Assembly: GCF_029946005.1 (NCBI RefSeq)
Contig: NZ_JAQSDR010000002.1
Span: 310,001-374,000, forward strand
Source of the DNA: Aquabacterium sp.
Lineage (GTDB): Bacteria; Pseudomonadota; Gammaproteobacteria; Burkholderiales; Burkholderiaceae_C
DNA length: 64,000 nt
Direction of reading: 5' to 3'
A model generated the notes under the pieces. It was not told where the DNA came from and made no database searches. It saw nothing but the letters and a program-made list of their open reading frames with translations. Positions 41,843 through 51,786 of the stretch are shown one piece after another. The position numbers were made by a program, and so were the translations under genes. The stretch's first letter is position 1. Each line of letters begins with the position of its first letter.

Positions 41843-42850
41843 TCATTGCGTGAACCCCATCGGCGTGCGGCGGCCCTGGGCATCGGGCAGGTCACGCGCC
41901 TCCAGGCTGTGACGCCCATCCAGCTTGGCATTGCCAAACGCGGTCATCAAGGCACGGCGCATGTCGCGCGGCGCCAGGTGGCTCAGGCTGGCCAGCACTG
42001 ACTCATTCAGGTCGGGATCAAAGCGCTGGCCCCAATCGTGGTCGGCGCGGATGCTGCGGTACAGCTTGGAGGCGATCTTGCGCCCGGCCTCTTCGCTGGG
42101 CATCTCGATCTCGAACACGTTCATGCGGTTCAGGATGGGATCGGGGATGCCGCGCGCCTCGTTGGCCGTCGCCACCCAGATCACCTGGCTGGCATCGATG
42201 GGCACCTCGGCGAACTCGTCGGTGAAGTTGCCCGCGGTGTCGTGCTCCAGCAGGCTGTACAGCGAGCCCAGCGGGTCGTAGGCGTGTTCGCCGCCTGTCT
42301 TGTCGATCTCGTCGATCACCATGACCGGGTTGGCGTATTGGCCTTCCACCAGCGTTTCAAACACCTTGCCAGGCCGCGCGCCCTTCCACTGGCTGGACGA
42401 ACCCGACAGCACCCAACCGGCGGTCAGCGAACTCATGGACACGAAGCCCATGCCGGTGCCCAGCAACTGCGACACCTCACGCGCAAAGTGGGTCTTGCCC
42501 ACCCCCGGTGGGCCCAGCAACAGCATGGGCGTGATCTCCAGCGCATCGCGGCTGTCGGCGCACAGGGCCAACTGGCGCCGCAGATCATCCAGCGCTTCAT
42601 GGAAATTGGGCAGATCGTCGTAGAGGTAATCCATGGCCGGCAGCCCGGAGGGCTTGACCTGGAAGCGGTCGGGGCCCATCTCCAGCATGCGCTCGTAGGT
42701 GGCGCGCAAGGATTCGTGTTCGCGGGGCGGCAGCTTGCCGAGTTTTTTCTCGACCTCTTCAAGCCGATAGACATGCCGCATGTGCGCGATGGGGATGCGC
42801 GGGCGAGCGCCCTCTTTTTGCACCGTGACCAGTTCACAACCAGTGTTCAT
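41843..42850 (-). CDS. AAA family ATPase (Lon-type AAA module without protease)
   Basis: A 335-residue ATPase. Walker A GPPGVGKTHFA, Walker B VMVIDEIDKTGGEHAYDPLGSLYSLLE and sensor 1 WVATANEA are like the Lon AAA domain, but no peptidase domain follows. The N-terminal 60 residues contain a helical HMRHVYRLEEVEKKLGKLP segment. The start is the ATG at 42850. It lies downstream of gspF on the same strand with a gap of 97 bp, so it may share transcription with the type II cluster. Role unknown. Confidence 0.82.
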   Translation of the reverse strand: MNTGCELVTVQKEGARPRIPIAHMRHVYRLEEVEKKLGKLPPREHESLRATYERMLEMGPDRFQVKPSGLPAMDYLYDDLPNFHEALDDLRRQLALCADSRDALEITPMLLLGPPGVGKTHFAREVSQLLGTGMGFVSMSSLTAGWVLSGSSSQWKGARPGKVFETLVEGQYANPVMVIDEIDKTGGEHAYDPLGSLYSLLEHDTAGNFTDEFAEVPIDASQVIWVATANEARGIPDPILNRMNVFEIEMPSEEAGRKIASKLYRSIRADHDWGQRFDPDLNESVLASLSHLAPRDMRRALMTAFGNAKLDGRHSLEARDLPDAQGRRTPMGFTQ

Positions 42851-42947
42851 GCTCAACCTCCGACAACGAAGACGCTGAGACATCATGCAACAAACGCACC
42901 CGGTCGCGAGCCCCGGATCAAGGGGATTCACTCCGCCTATATCGTGC

Positions 42948-44165
42948 TTACTTCACCCAGGTGTTCATCTGCATGATCGGCATCATCACGGACATGACGA
43001 TGAGCATCACCATCAGGCCCATGAAAACAATCAGCAAGGGCTCCAGCACCGTGGCAATGGCCAGCGCTTTACGCTGGACCTCGGTGCTGAGTTGTTTGGC
43101 CGCGCGTTGCAGCATCACCGGCAGTTGCCCGGTCTGCTCGCCCAGGCGGGCGAACATCGACAGCAAGCCAGGGAATCGCTTCTTGGCGGCCAGGGCCGAG
43201 GCCAGCGGCGCACCCTCGCGCACCTGCACCAGGGCCTCCATGGCATCGGCCCGCATGGCGCGATTGGACAAGGTTTCGGCTGCCGCCTGCAAGGCTTTCA
43301 AAATGGGCACACCGGATCCGGCCAGCATGGCCAGGGTGCCGGCAAAACGGGCGGCGTTGTAGCCCCGGATCAATCGCCCGATCACCGGCACACCCAAGGT
43401 GAAGCTGTCGAACTTTCGGCGGAATGCCTCGCCGCGCAAGGCGAACACCAGGGATGTGAAGCCGCCGATCATCAGCAAGATCATCAGCCAGCCCCATTCG
43501 CGCATGAAGGCGCTCAGGCCCAGCATGATGCGGGTGAGGATGGGCAAAGCCCGCTTGCTGCTGCTGAACACCTGGGCCACCTGGGGCACCACGAAGACCA
43601 GCAAGGCCACCACCACCACGATGGCGAACACCGACACCACCGCCGGGTACAGCGTGGCACCGATCAACTTGGATTTGAGGGCGCCCTGCTCTTCCAGGTC
43701 ATCGGCGAGTTTCTCAAGCACGGTGCCCAACTGGCCACTTTGCTCGCCCGCCGCCACCACACCACGGTAGACCTCGTCAAACTCCTTGGGCGAGCCGGAC
43801 AAGGCCCGTGCGAACGGTGATCCCGCGTTGACCTCGGAACGCAAATGCGCCACCAGCTCGCGTTGCTGGGGGTCTTCGGCCTCGTCGGCCAAGGCCGTGA
43901 GCGCCCGCTCCAGCGGCAAGCCCGCCGACACCAGGCCCGACAGCTGGCGCGTCCAGATCGCCAGCGAGGTCGAATTGAAAGCCCGCCGCGTGAACATGCT
44001 TTGCGACTGGCCTTGCGCTTCGGTGACCTGCACCGGCTCGATCTTCAGCGGCACCAATTGCTGCGAGCGCAACTGCGCCCGCGCGGTCTTGGGATTGTCG
44101 GAGTCGACCAGACCGGTGACGGTTTTGCCACTGGTCTCCAGGGCTTCAAAACGAAAGGCGGGCAT
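42948..44165 (-). CDS. gspF: Type II secretion system inner membrane protein GspF
   Basis: A 405-residue polytopic protein with the duplicated GspF (PilC-like) domain: LAIWTRQLSGLVSAGLPLERAL in the first half and FAGTLAMLAGSGVPILKALQA in the second, three membrane helices, and the EPLLIVFMGLMV end. It works with GspE as the base of the assembly platform. It follows gspE by 13 bp. Confidence 0.97.
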   Translation of the reverse strand: MPAFRFEALETSGKTVTGLVDSDNPKTARAQLRSQQLVPLKIEPVQVTEAQGQSQSMFTRRAFNSTSLAIWTRQLSGLVSAGLPLERALTALADEAEDPQQRELVAHLRSEVNAGSPFARALSGSPKEFDEVYRGVVAAGEQSGQLGTVLEKLADDLEEQGALKSKLIGATLYPAVVSVFAIVVVVALLVFVVPQVAQVFSSSKRALPILTRIMLGLSAFMREWGWLMILLMIGGFTSLVFALRGEAFRRKFDSFTLGVPVIGRLIRGYNAARFAGTLAMLAGSGVPILKALQAAAETLSNRAMRADAMEALVQVREGAPLASALAAKKRFPGLLSMFARLGEQTGQLPVMLQRAAKQLSTEVQRKALAIATVLEPLLIVFMGLMVMLIVMSVMMPIMQMNTWVK

Positions 44166-44178
44166 GGTGTCTTGAGCT

Positions 44179-45603
44179 TTATTCGCGCGTGACGCGCAAC
44201 ACTTCTTCCAGCGAGGTGACGCCTTCGGCCACCAGGCGGTCGCCGTCTTCGCGCATGACCTTCATGCCGTTCTTGGCCGCGGCCTCGAACAACTGGGCTT
44301 CGGAAGACTGGGCGTGGATCAAGGCGCGGATGTTGTCGTCAGCCACCAGCAGTTCATACACACCGGTTCGGCCCTTGTAGCCGGTCATGCCGCAAGCGGC
44401 GCAACCCACGGGGTGCCAGCGGTGGTATTCGTCTTCGCGCTTGCAGTGCACGCACAGCTTGCGCACCAGGCGCTGCGCCATCACGCCCAACAAGCTGGAA
44501 CTGAGCAGGAAGGGCTCGATGCCCATGTCGGTCAAACGCGTGACGGCACTGGCCGCGTCATTGGTGTGCAAGGTGGCCAGCACCAAGTGACCCGTCAGCG
44601 AAGCCTGAACGGCGATCTGAGCGGTTTCGAAGTCGCGGATTTCACCGATCATGATGACGTCCGGGTCTTGCCGCAAGATGGCGCGCAGGGCCTTCGCAAA
44701 GGTCAGATCGATCCGGGCATTGACCTGCGTCTGCCCAATGCCATGCAGCTCGTATTCAACCGGGTCTTCCACCGTCAACACATTGGTGGTGGTGGCGTCC
44801 AGCGTGCTCAAGCCCGCGTACAGCGTGGTCGTTTTACCGGAGCCGGTGGGGCCCGTGACCAGCACGATGCCGTGCGGCTGGCGCAGCAGGCGTTTGAAGC
44901 GGTCCAACGACTCGCCGCTCATGCCCAGCGACTCCAGCGTGAACTTGTTGGCATCGCCCTTGTCCAGCAGACGCAGCACGGCGCGCTCGCCATGGGCCGA
45001 AGGCAGCGTCGAAACCCGCACGTCGACCGCGCGACCACCGATGCGCAGCGAGATGCGGCCGTCTTGCGGCATGCGCTTCTCAGAGATGTCCAGCTCGGCC
45101 ATGATCTTCAAGCGCGAGATCAGCGCGGCGTGCAGGGCCTTGTTGGGCTGCACCACTTCGCGCAGCGTGCCGTCCACGCGGAAGCGCACGGCCGATGAAC
45201 GCTCGTAGGGTTCGATGTGGATGTCAGAGGCACCGTCCTTGGCCGCTTGCGTCAACAGCGCGTTGAGCATGCGGATGATGGGCGCGTCGTTCGAGGCTTC
45301 CAGCAAGTCCTCGACCGCAGGCAAGTCCTGCATCATGCGCGACAGGTCGACGGCGTTTTCCACCTCGCCCACCACGGCGGCAGCACTGCCCTCGCCACCC
45401 GCGTAAGCCGCGGCAATGCGCTGGCCCAACGACTCGGCGGGCTCACGCTCCAGCGTGTCGATCACGAACAGGCGCATCACCTCGGACAAGGCCGAGCGCG
45501 ACACCTGCTCGCTGGCCCACAAGGTCGCACGGTCGCCATCGCTTTCCAGCAGCAGGCTGTGGGCCTTGGCGAAAGCGTAGGGCAAAGGATGGCGAACGGC
45601 CAT
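44179..45603 (-). CDS. gspE: Type II secretion ATPase GspE
   Basis: A 474-residue hexameric ATPase powering pseudopilus assembly. Walker A is [12 protein letters not shown], the Asp and His boxes are present ([18 protein letters not shown] and [13 protein letters not shown]), and the C-terminal zinc-type cysteines C-x2-C...C-x2-C (CVHCKRE and GCAACGM) are intact. The N-terminal domain is a little shorter than in Vibrio and Klebsiella. It begins 3 bp after the gspD stop, so translation is coupled. Confidence 0.97.
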   Translation of the reverse strand: MAVRHPLPYAFAKAHSLLLESDGDRATLWASEQVSRSALSEVMRLFVIDTLEREPAESLGQRIAAAYAGGEGSAAAVVGEVENAVDLSRMMQDLPAVEDLLEASNDAPIIRMLNALLTQAAKDGASDIHIEPYERSSAVRFRVDGTLREVVQPNKALHAALISRLKIMAELDISEKRMPQDGRISLRIGGRAVDVRVSTLPSAHGERAVLRLLDKGDANKFTLESLGMSGESLDRFKRLLRQPHGIVLVTGPTGSGKTTTLYAGLSTLDATTTNVLTVEDPVEYELHGIGQTQVNARIDLTFAKALRAILRQDPDVIMIGEIRDFETAQIAVQASLTGHLVLATLHTNDAASAVTRLTDMGIEPFLLSSSLLGVMAQRLVRKLCVHCKREDEYHRWHPVGCAACGMTGYKGRTGVYELLVADDNIRALIHAQSSEAQLFEAAAKNGMKVMREDGDRLVAEGVTSLEEVLRVTRE

Positions 45604-45606
45604 GGC

Positions 45607-47850
45607 TCAGTTCCCCACGCTGCTGGCGGCAGGCTTGACCGGTGTCAGCTTGGGCGCAAAGCCGGAGTCGGCCGGCATCACCACCGTGGGCACGGCGGCA
45701 TTGGGGTCGTCCAGTGGCTGCCTCACCGAAGGCATGCTCAGGTTGTTGGACAGCTTGAGCGGGTCGAGCACCGGCACCTCATTCACGCGCATGATTGTGC
45801 TGGCCTCAGGCCTGCTGCCCTCTTGAAGGTTGCGCATGTAGTCGTAGCGGTCCAGGGTGATGGCATTGCTCGACTCTTGGGTACGCATGACGATGGGCCG
45901 CAAGAACACCATCAGGTTGGTTTTTTTACGGGAGCGTGACTGGCCCTTGAACAGATTGCCCAAGTAGGGAATGTCGCCCAGCAGGGGCACCTTGCTCACG
46001 TTATCGGTGTAGTCATCCTTGATCAGGCCGCCCAGCACCAGCACCTGGCCATCGTCTACCACCACCGTGGTTTCAATGGAGCTTTTCTCGGTCGTGGGCC
46101 CGGTGACGGAGTTCGTGGACGTGACGTTGGAGTTCTCCTGGAACACCGTCATGCGCACGGTGCCCCCTTCGCCGACCTGAGGCCGAACGCGCAGGGTCAA
46201 GCCCACGTCCTTGCGGTCAATGGTCTGAAAGGGATTGACGGTGCCCGTGCTGCTGCTCGATCCTGTGTTGGAGTAAGAGCCTGTCACGAACGGCACGTTC
46301 GAGCCGATCACAATCTTGGCCTCTTCATTGTCAAGCGCCACCATGTTTGGCGTGGACAGCACATTGGCGCCGCCTTGGGTTTCCAGGAAGGTGGCCAGGG
46401 CCGCCATGCTGAACGTGCCATCCACCAGCTTGTGGCCAATGCCAAGGCTCAAGCCCGTGGGCAGTGTCTTGCTCTCAATGATGCTGGCCAGGCTGGTTTG
46501 CGCCGCATTGACGCCACCCACCACCAAATTGCGGCCACCCGACCCCGAGTTCCCGGCACTCGCCCACTGGACACCCAGCTGCGCCGCTTTCTCCGCATCG
46601 ACCTTGACGATCATCGACTCGATGTAAATCTGAGCACGGCGCCCATCCAACTGATCGATGACCGCGCGCAGCTGCTTGTACAACGCATCCGTTGCCGTGA
46701 TGATGAGCGAGTTGGTGCTGGGATCAGCCTGGATGAATCCCCCCGTGGAGGGCTGGGCCGAACCGCCCACCGGCGTGGTGGACTGGGTGGAGGCCGCTCC
46801 GCTGGAGCTGCTTTGGTTGTTGGTCGCTGCCGGAATGGGCGAAGCACTGGCCGAACTGCCACTGCTGGCTGAAGAAGAACCACCGCCCGACGAACCGCCA
46901 GCGCCCGGAAAGGAAGCCCGCAGCACCTGCGCCAGCTTCACGGCATCGGCGTTCTTCAGGTAGATGACGTGGATGCCACTGCCGCCCAGCCCGGCCGTGC
47001 CGGGTCGGTCAAGGCGCTGGATCAGGTTGCGGACCAAGGCCAGCCGCGCGGGGTTGGGTGCACGGACCATCAAGGTGTTGGTGCGCGGGTCGGCCATGAT
47101 CAGGGTGGATTGACCGCCGCCCACGCCCGGGATGGCGGTGCCGCCACCGCCATCGGCCATGCGCTGGACCATGGGCGCCAGGTCAGCCGCGATCGCGTAC
47201 TGCAAGGGCATGGCCTCCATGTCCGTCGAAGACGGCACGTCCATCGCTGCGATCATCTGGCCAATGCGCTTGAGGTTGTCCGCGTAGTCCGTGATCACCA
47301 GGGTGTTGGTGCCCGGGTTGGCATTGATCGTGTTGTTGGGACTGATCAGCGGCCGCAGCACCGTCACCAGGCTGTTGACGTTTTCATACTGCAGGCGAAA
47401 GATCTGCGTCAGGATCTGGTCGCCTGAGCGCTTGACCGTGCTGCCCACTTCCACCGTGCCGGTTTGCAGCTTGGCGTCGGCTTCTGGCACCACCTTGAGC
47501 AGGCCGGCCACTTCCACCATCGCAAAGCCCTGACCGCGCAAGGCTGCCAGGAAGTTCAGGTAAGCCTCACGCGGCGTGAGCGGTTGCTCGCTGTAAAGAG
47601 TGATGGTGCCCTTGACGCGCGGATCGACCAAGATCTGCTGGTCCACGATGGCCGCCATGGCCCGCGCCACGCCTTCAATCTCGGCATTGACGAAGTTGAG
47701 CGTGACGGTGGGCCCGCCCTTTTTGACCGGGGCCGCGTGGGCTGCTCCCGCCATGGCGGAAGGCATCAGGCAAGCCGGACCGAAGGTGAAGGCCAAAGCC
47801 GTGGCCAGCGCAACCGCGCGGGGACGAGACAACAGAGGATGGGTCGTCAT
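45607..47850 (-). CDS. gspD: Type II secretion secretin GspD
   Basis: A 747-residue outer-membrane secretin. A signal peptide (first about 35 residues), N0 domain (about 48-115), N1-N3 domains (about 140-420) and the secretin domain (about 450-690, with the VPLLGDIPYLGNLF signature near the end) are visible. A Ser/Gly-rich low-complexity insert of about 40 residues interrupts the N3 region near 325-370, which is common in this family. A C-terminal tail of about 60 residues follows. It starts 3 bp after the gspN stop. Confidence 0.96.
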   Translation of the reverse strand: MTTHPLLSRPRAVALATALAFTFGPACLMPSAMAGAAHAAPVKKGGPTVTLNFVNAEIEGVARAMAAIVDQQILVDPRVKGTITLYSEQPLTPREAYLNFLAALRGQGFAMVEVAGLLKVVPEADAKLQTGTVEVGSTVKRSGDQILTQIFRLQYENVNSLVTVLRPLISPNNTINANPGTNTLVITDYADNLKRIGQMIAAMDVPSSTDMEAMPLQYAIAADLAPMVQRMADGGGGTAIPGVGGGQSTLIMADPRTNTLMVRAPNPARLALVRNLIQRLDRPGTAGLGGSGIHVIYLKNADAVKLAQVLRASFPGAGGSSGGGSSSASSGSSASASPIPAATNNQSSSSGAASTQSTTPVGGSAQPSTGGFIQADPSTNSLIITATDALYKQLRAVIDQLDGRRAQIYIESMIVKVDAEKAAQLGVQWASAGNSGSGGRNLVVGGVNAAQTSLASIIESKTLPTGLSLGIGHKLVDGTFSMAALATFLETQGGANVLSTPNMVALDNEEAKIVIGSNVPFVTGSYSNTGSSSSTGTVNPFQTIDRKDVGLTLRVRPQVGEGGTVRMTVFQENSNVTSTNSVTGPTTEKSSIETTVVVDDGQVLVLGGLIKDDYTDNVSKVPLLGDIPYLGNLFKGQSRSRKKTNLMVFLRPIVMRTQESSNAITLDRYDYMRNLQEGSRPEASTIMRVNEVPVLDPLKLSNNLSMPSVRQPLDDPNAAVPTVVMPADSGFAPKLTPVKPAASSVGN

Positions 47851-47853
47851 GAC

Positions 47854-48774
47854 TTATCCGATCGAAATTACGGAACGGTCGCCCATGCGACGACCGATGA
47901 TGTTCAAAAAACTGTCGAGCGCGCCGCGCTCGCTTTCGTTGGCCCGCGCTTCACCCCGGAAGCGCAAACCATTCAAACCCACTTGCCCCTGACCAGACAG
48001 CTGCAAAGCCCCATCCAAGGTCATGAGCGACAAATTCACACGGCCTTGCGGATCGCCCAGCAAATCAACCCGGTAGGATCCCAGCCGGTCCAGGGTGGTG
48101 ACACTGGAAGACACGTCCGTGAAATCGAACTGCGCCTGACCCTCGAAACGGATGCGGCCCTGAACCCATTCCACCACCAGTGCGTTGCTGTTCAAGCTAA
48201 CCACCCCGCCCAGTTGCAAGGTGTTCCACGGCGTTCCCAAACCGGTCAACCAGGCCGCTGGCCAATGACCGATCGGCCCCGTGGGCGACAAAGGCGCCTC
48301 AGGACTGGACTGGGTGAACACCGCCACCCTCGCGCGCCCAAAACCGGGTTGCACCTGGATCACCACTGGCGTGGGCACGCAACAGTCTTGCTGCAAGGTC
48401 AGGCTCAAACCGGTCCAGCGCGGACGCAGCTTCCAGTTCAAACGCCCTGGCAAAGCCCGTGCGTCACGGCTGCCAGGCCCGCCGGTCAGCACCACCACGG
48501 CATCACCATTCCACACGGTACCCTGAGATTCGGCCAACAACAAGCGGCCGTCGCTCATGACCACCACCCCTTGGGCCAGCCAACTGGCCGGGGCGTACAA
48601 AATGAAGCCCAGCAAGGCGCCCAAGACGGCGCCCCACCAACCCCAGCGGCGCCCGGCCTTGCGCATGTTCTCCCAGCGCGCCACCTCCAGCGTGGACTCC
48701 ATCCAGCGGGTGGTCGCGGCCATGCCGCCAGACCACCAGTCGGCGGGGGATTTCAGGTTGGAGAGGATCGACAT
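47854..48774 (-). CDS. gspN: Type II secretion protein GspN
   Basis: A 306-residue inner-membrane-anchored protein with one N-terminal membrane helix (about 47-63, LGALLGFILYAPASWL) and a periplasmic domain with the GspN pattern AESQGTVWNGDA and GRLNWKLRP. GspN is an accessory type II component. The start is the ATG at 48774; the frame stays open upstream but without a good start. It lies between gspM and gspD with small gaps. Confidence 0.9.
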   Translation of the reverse strand: MSILSNLKSPADWWSGGMAATTRWMESTLEVARWENMRKAGRRWGWWGAVLGALLGFILYAPASWLAQGVVVMSDGRLLLAESQGTVWNGDAVVVLTGGPGSRDARALPGRLNWKLRPRWTGLSLTLQQDCCVPTPVVIQVQPGFGRARVAVFTQSSPEAPLSPTGPIGHWPAAWLTGLGTPWNTLQLGGVVSLNSNALVVEWVQGRIRFEGQAQFDFTDVSSSVTTLDRLGSYRVDLLGDPQGRVNLSLMTLDGALQLSGQGQVGLNGLRFRGEARANESERGALDSFLNIIGRRMGDRSVISIG

Positions 48775-48791
48775 GCCCGGTGTGTTCCTGC

Positions 48792-49316
48792 TCAGCGCGG
48801 CGCTGCCTGCCCAGGGGCCAGGCCCAGCACCACGGTGCCCGAATAGTGCCCAGGCTCCGACTGCGCCAGATTGGCTTCCAATGGACGAGCACGAGCGGCC
48901 ACGCGAACCTCGGCCAGCCAATCGGCCAACGATGCACCCAGCACTTTGGTGAACTCGACCGTGGCCCGGTCACCCTGGATGCTCATCCTCGCGGCGGGGC
49001 CCAGCCGTTCCGTCGCCGCCTTCAAGGCGGCTTCAGCCTGGACGGGCGGCACCGGTGGCTGCTGGCGCAGAACCTGGGCCTCGTCGGCCATGGCGCGCAT
49101 GCGGCCCACCTGGGTGCTCATCTCGCGCAATTGAGCGGGCGTTTGCTGCATGCTTTTCAAGGCAGGGCGGATGAAGACCAACACCAGCACGGCCAACAGC
49201 ACCACGGCCACGGCCACCTGCGCCATCTGGCGCTCACGCGGGGCCATCGCGGTCCAGCGCGCCAGCCACTGCTGACGCAGGACGTTGAAGGAGGTGGCTT
49301 CTGATTCAGTGCTCAT
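48792..49316 (-). CDS. gspM: Type II secretion protein GspM
   Basis: A 174-residue inner-membrane protein with one helix near residues 30-48 (VAVAVVLLAVLVLVFI) and a periplasmic ferredoxin-like domain. The cytoplasmic side has WLARWTAMAPRERQMA, typical of GspM. It partners GspL and lies 24 bp downstream of gspL and 17 bp upstream of gspN. Confidence 0.92.
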   Translation of the reverse strand: MSTESEATSFNVLRQQWLARWTAMAPRERQMAQVAVAVVLLAVLVLVFIRPALKSMQQTPAQLREMSTQVGRMRAMADEAQVLRQQPPVPPVQAEAALKAATERLGPAARMSIQGDRATVEFTKVLGASLADWLAEVRVAARARPLEANLAQSEPGHYSGTVVLGLAPGQAAPR

Positions 49317-49340
49317 AGGTCAGTGTCAATGGCGATCGGC

Positions 49341-50606
49341 TCAGCTGCGGGGGCCGCGGCGCACGGTCAGGCGCCCTTCGGCCACCTCCACCTGGGCGCC
49401 GGTGGCTGACAGCTTGCTGCGGAACTGGTCGATGTCCGAAGGGCCCCAGGCCGGTGGCGGCGCCAGGGTCAGGCTCGTGCCGTCGTATTGCAGGTTGGAG
49501 GAAGGCATCTCGTTGGGCCAGGCGCTGGCCACCAGGGACATCAACCCTTCCAGGTCGTTGTCTCCGGGCTGACCCGCGACCGCGCGCAAGGCTTCGGTCT
49601 CGCGCTGCATCTGCACCGCCGGGTCCAGGATCACCTGAACCTGGGGATGGGCCTGCTTCAGAATCGTGGTCATCTCAGCCTTTTTGAGCTTGAGCTGACG
49701 TTCCTGCTGCCAGGTCCACAGGTTCAAACCGAGGACTTGAGCCACCACGAGGGCCGCCACACCCGCTCGAACTGGGCGCCATTGCGGGCTCAGGAACTGG
49801 CGCCAACGGTCTGATACCGCGTTGAAGCCTTTGCTGTTGGGGGTGAGGTCAAATTGCAACAGGTTCCACAGCGAACGGTTGGCCTGCAGCAAATGCTCGG
49901 ACTGGGTTTGCACCGTCACGGCCTGGCCCAGCCAGCGCTCGGCCGGGGAGGCCACCTGTGGCGTGGCAAAAAAGCGCGTTTGCGGCGGCAAGGCTTCGGG
50001 CACCAGGGCGCGTGACAAGCCGCCCGTCAAGGGCCAACTGGCCACGCCCTCCAGGGTGGACCAGGTCAGGACGATTTCCAGGCCCCGGTCGGGGGCCGCG
50101 CCACTGCCGGCTTCGTGAACTTCATGGAAATAACCGGTGGCGGGCTCATCGGGCCACACCGCCGGGGCCACGCGGTCCACGCGCAGCTTGGCTTTTTCAA
50201 GCAGCATCAACTGGCCGGTCAACCAGGTCAGGTCACAGGCCGCGATCCAGGCGGGCTGACCGGCTTTGGCCGCAGGGGCCAGGGCCAGGTGCATGTCTTC
50301 CGGGTCGGTCAGCATGGCGTCTTCGAGCATGCTGGCCAGGGCGGCGCGCAGGCGCGCGGCGGGGGCCTTGGGCACGGTCAGGCGGTGCCAGCTGATGTCG
50401 GTCGGCGCCAGCACCGCAACCACCGTGTCGGCGCGCGGCACCATGGACAAGGCACAACGCCCCTGCCGGGTCACGGTCTGCCCATCGGCGCTGAGCACGT
50501 ACGCGTACTCCTTGGTCGCCTGGGCCGCCGACGAGGTCGGCTCCGCCACGGCCAAGTCGGCATTCAGGCGCGAACGCGCAGGTAGTTGAAGGATGAGGAT
50601 GCTCAT
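49341..50606 (-). CDS. gspL: Type II secretion protein GspL
   Basis: A 421-residue protein with an actin-like cytoplasmic domain (about 1-270, for example VVAVLAPTDISWHRL and LEDAMLTDPEDMHLAL), one membrane helix (about 290-308, AGVAALVVAQVLGLNLW) and a periplasmic ferredoxin-like domain. It links GspE to the inner-membrane platform. A 106-bp gap to gspK may contain an internal promoter. Confidence 0.93.
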   Translation of the reverse strand: MSILILQLPARSRLNADLAVAEPTSSAAQATKEYAYVLSADGQTVTRQGRCALSMVPRADTVVAVLAPTDISWHRLTVPKAPAARLRAALASMLEDAMLTDPEDMHLALAPAAKAGQPAWIAACDLTWLTGQLMLLEKAKLRVDRVAPAVWPDEPATGYFHEVHEAGSGAAPDRGLEIVLTWSTLEGVASWPLTGGLSRALVPEALPPQTRFFATPQVASPAERWLGQAVTVQTQSEHLLQANRSLWNLLQFDLTPNSKGFNAVSDRWRQFLSPQWRPVRAGVAALVVAQVLGLNLWTWQQERQLKLKKAEMTTILKQAHPQVQVILDPAVQMQRETEALRAVAGQPGDNDLEGLMSLVASAWPNEMPSSNLQYDGTSLTLAPPPAWGPSDIDQFRSKLSATGAQVEVAEGRLTVRRGPRS

Positions 50607-50653
50607 GCCCAGCAGTCAAAGGGGTCGAAAAGGGAAGCACACATCAAGGGTAG

Positions 50654-50669
50654 ATGCCTTGGCATTGTA
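50654..50669 (-). promoter_or_regulatory. Possible internal promoter and operator in the gspK-gspL gap
   Basis: A 12-bp palindrome ATGCC-TT-GGCAT (50654-50665) overlaps a -10-like TACAAT on the minus strand (50669-50664). No good -35 was found. This is the only large gap (106 bp) in the type II block. Confidence 0.25.
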
Positions 50670-50712
50670 GGAGGCGCGAAATAAGGCACGTTTAAGGATA
50701 GATACTGTCTTG

Positions 50713-51777
50713 TCAGTTGCCAGGATCAACGCCTGAAAAGCGCTCCTGATTCATCACAATCACGTCAATCTGCCTTCCTTGGCCCGAACGCTTGACCAGG
50801 TGCCGGTTTTTCATGATCTGGTTTTCAAGCCGCAGGATGCTGGTCACCTCGAAATACTCCGAGGTTACTTTGATCGCATCCGCAGGAAAAGGTACGGTGG
50901 CGGGCACTTGCTTTTTGGCACCCTCATCATCTTCAAAATAGTGGCTTTGCCGAGCCCGCACAATGCGCTCGGCCGTGGCCGTGTCAATGCCCCACACCGC
51001 CGCGATGACTTCCTTGGGCGCGGTGTTGACATTGATGTGTGTGATACCGCCCTGCGGCACGTTGGGATATGGCAACAAGGCCACATAGGGGCGCATGCGC
51101 TCCACCGTGTCCGCGCCCAACTTGGGCAGCAGCCAAGTCAATTGATCCAGCCGCTGGGGCATCAGCGGCGCGGCAGCCCTGCCAGAGGGCCCCCCCAAGG
51201 CGGCAAAGGACTGCGTCGTGTCCATGGCCGCCAAGGTGGCCTTTTTCAGGGCTTCGGCAATCTGGGTTGCCAAATCAGGCGGCAGGTTGATGTTGGTGAA
51301 CAAGGCCCGCAACACGCTCAACTGCGCTTGATCGATGCCGACCAGCCCGGGGCTGGTGCTGATTTCGAGCAGATTGCGCAGGTTGTAGCGCGCGTTGATG
51401 TCCAGCACCTTGCCCGACAGGAACGCATCTGGCGCGTCGTCGGTGTTGTCCTTGTCCACGGCCAGGAAGGTGGACAGGCGCATTTCCTTCAGGTCCTGCG
51501 CCCACTGCTGCGCCAGGTGGGTCGGTTCGGGCTGCCCCGCCGTCGTCATGCGTCCCCCATCGTCTTTCAACACCAGTCGCGCAAAGTCAAGGGCCCCCAC
51601 CAGCAGCCACTCCGATTGCTGGCGACCGCGTTCCGCCGACTCCACCTGAACGGCCCGCCACTGCTGCCACACCATCGACGATGCAATGGTGGCCACCACG
51701 GTCACGATGACCATGGCCATCAACAAGGCCGCGCCGCGTTGCCGCGCCGGCGGGTTGGAAGGTTGTGAGCGCCTCAT
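50713..51777 (-). CDS. gspK: Type II secretion minor pseudopilin GspK
   Basis: A 354-residue minor pseudopilin. The leader ends RQRG before the hydrophobic helix AALLMAMVIVTVVAT, and the large periplasmic domain has the GspK landmark LDINARYNLRNLL. It caps the pseudopilus tip with GspI and GspJ. The usual Phe and Glu after the cleavage site are replaced here, as is normal for GspK. Its start lies 9 bp after the gspJ stop. Confidence 0.93.
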   Translation of the reverse strand: MRRSQPSNPPARQRGAALLMAMVIVTVVATIASSMVWQQWRAVQVESAERGRQQSEWLLVGALDFARLVLKDDGGRMTTAGQPEPTHLAQQWAQDLKEMRLSTFLAVDKDNTDDAPDAFLSGKVLDINARYNLRNLLEISTSPGLVGIDQAQLSVLRALFTNINLPPDLATQIAEALKKATLAAMDTTQSFAALGGPSGRAAAPLMPQRLDQLTWLLPKLGADTVERMRPYVALLPYPNVPQGGITHINVNTAPKEVIAAVWGIDTATAERIVRARQSHYFEDDEGAKKQVPATVPFPADAIKVTSEYFEVTSILRLENQIMKNRHLVKRSGQGRQIDVIVMNQERFSGVDPGN

Positions 51778-51786
51778 GTCAACGCC

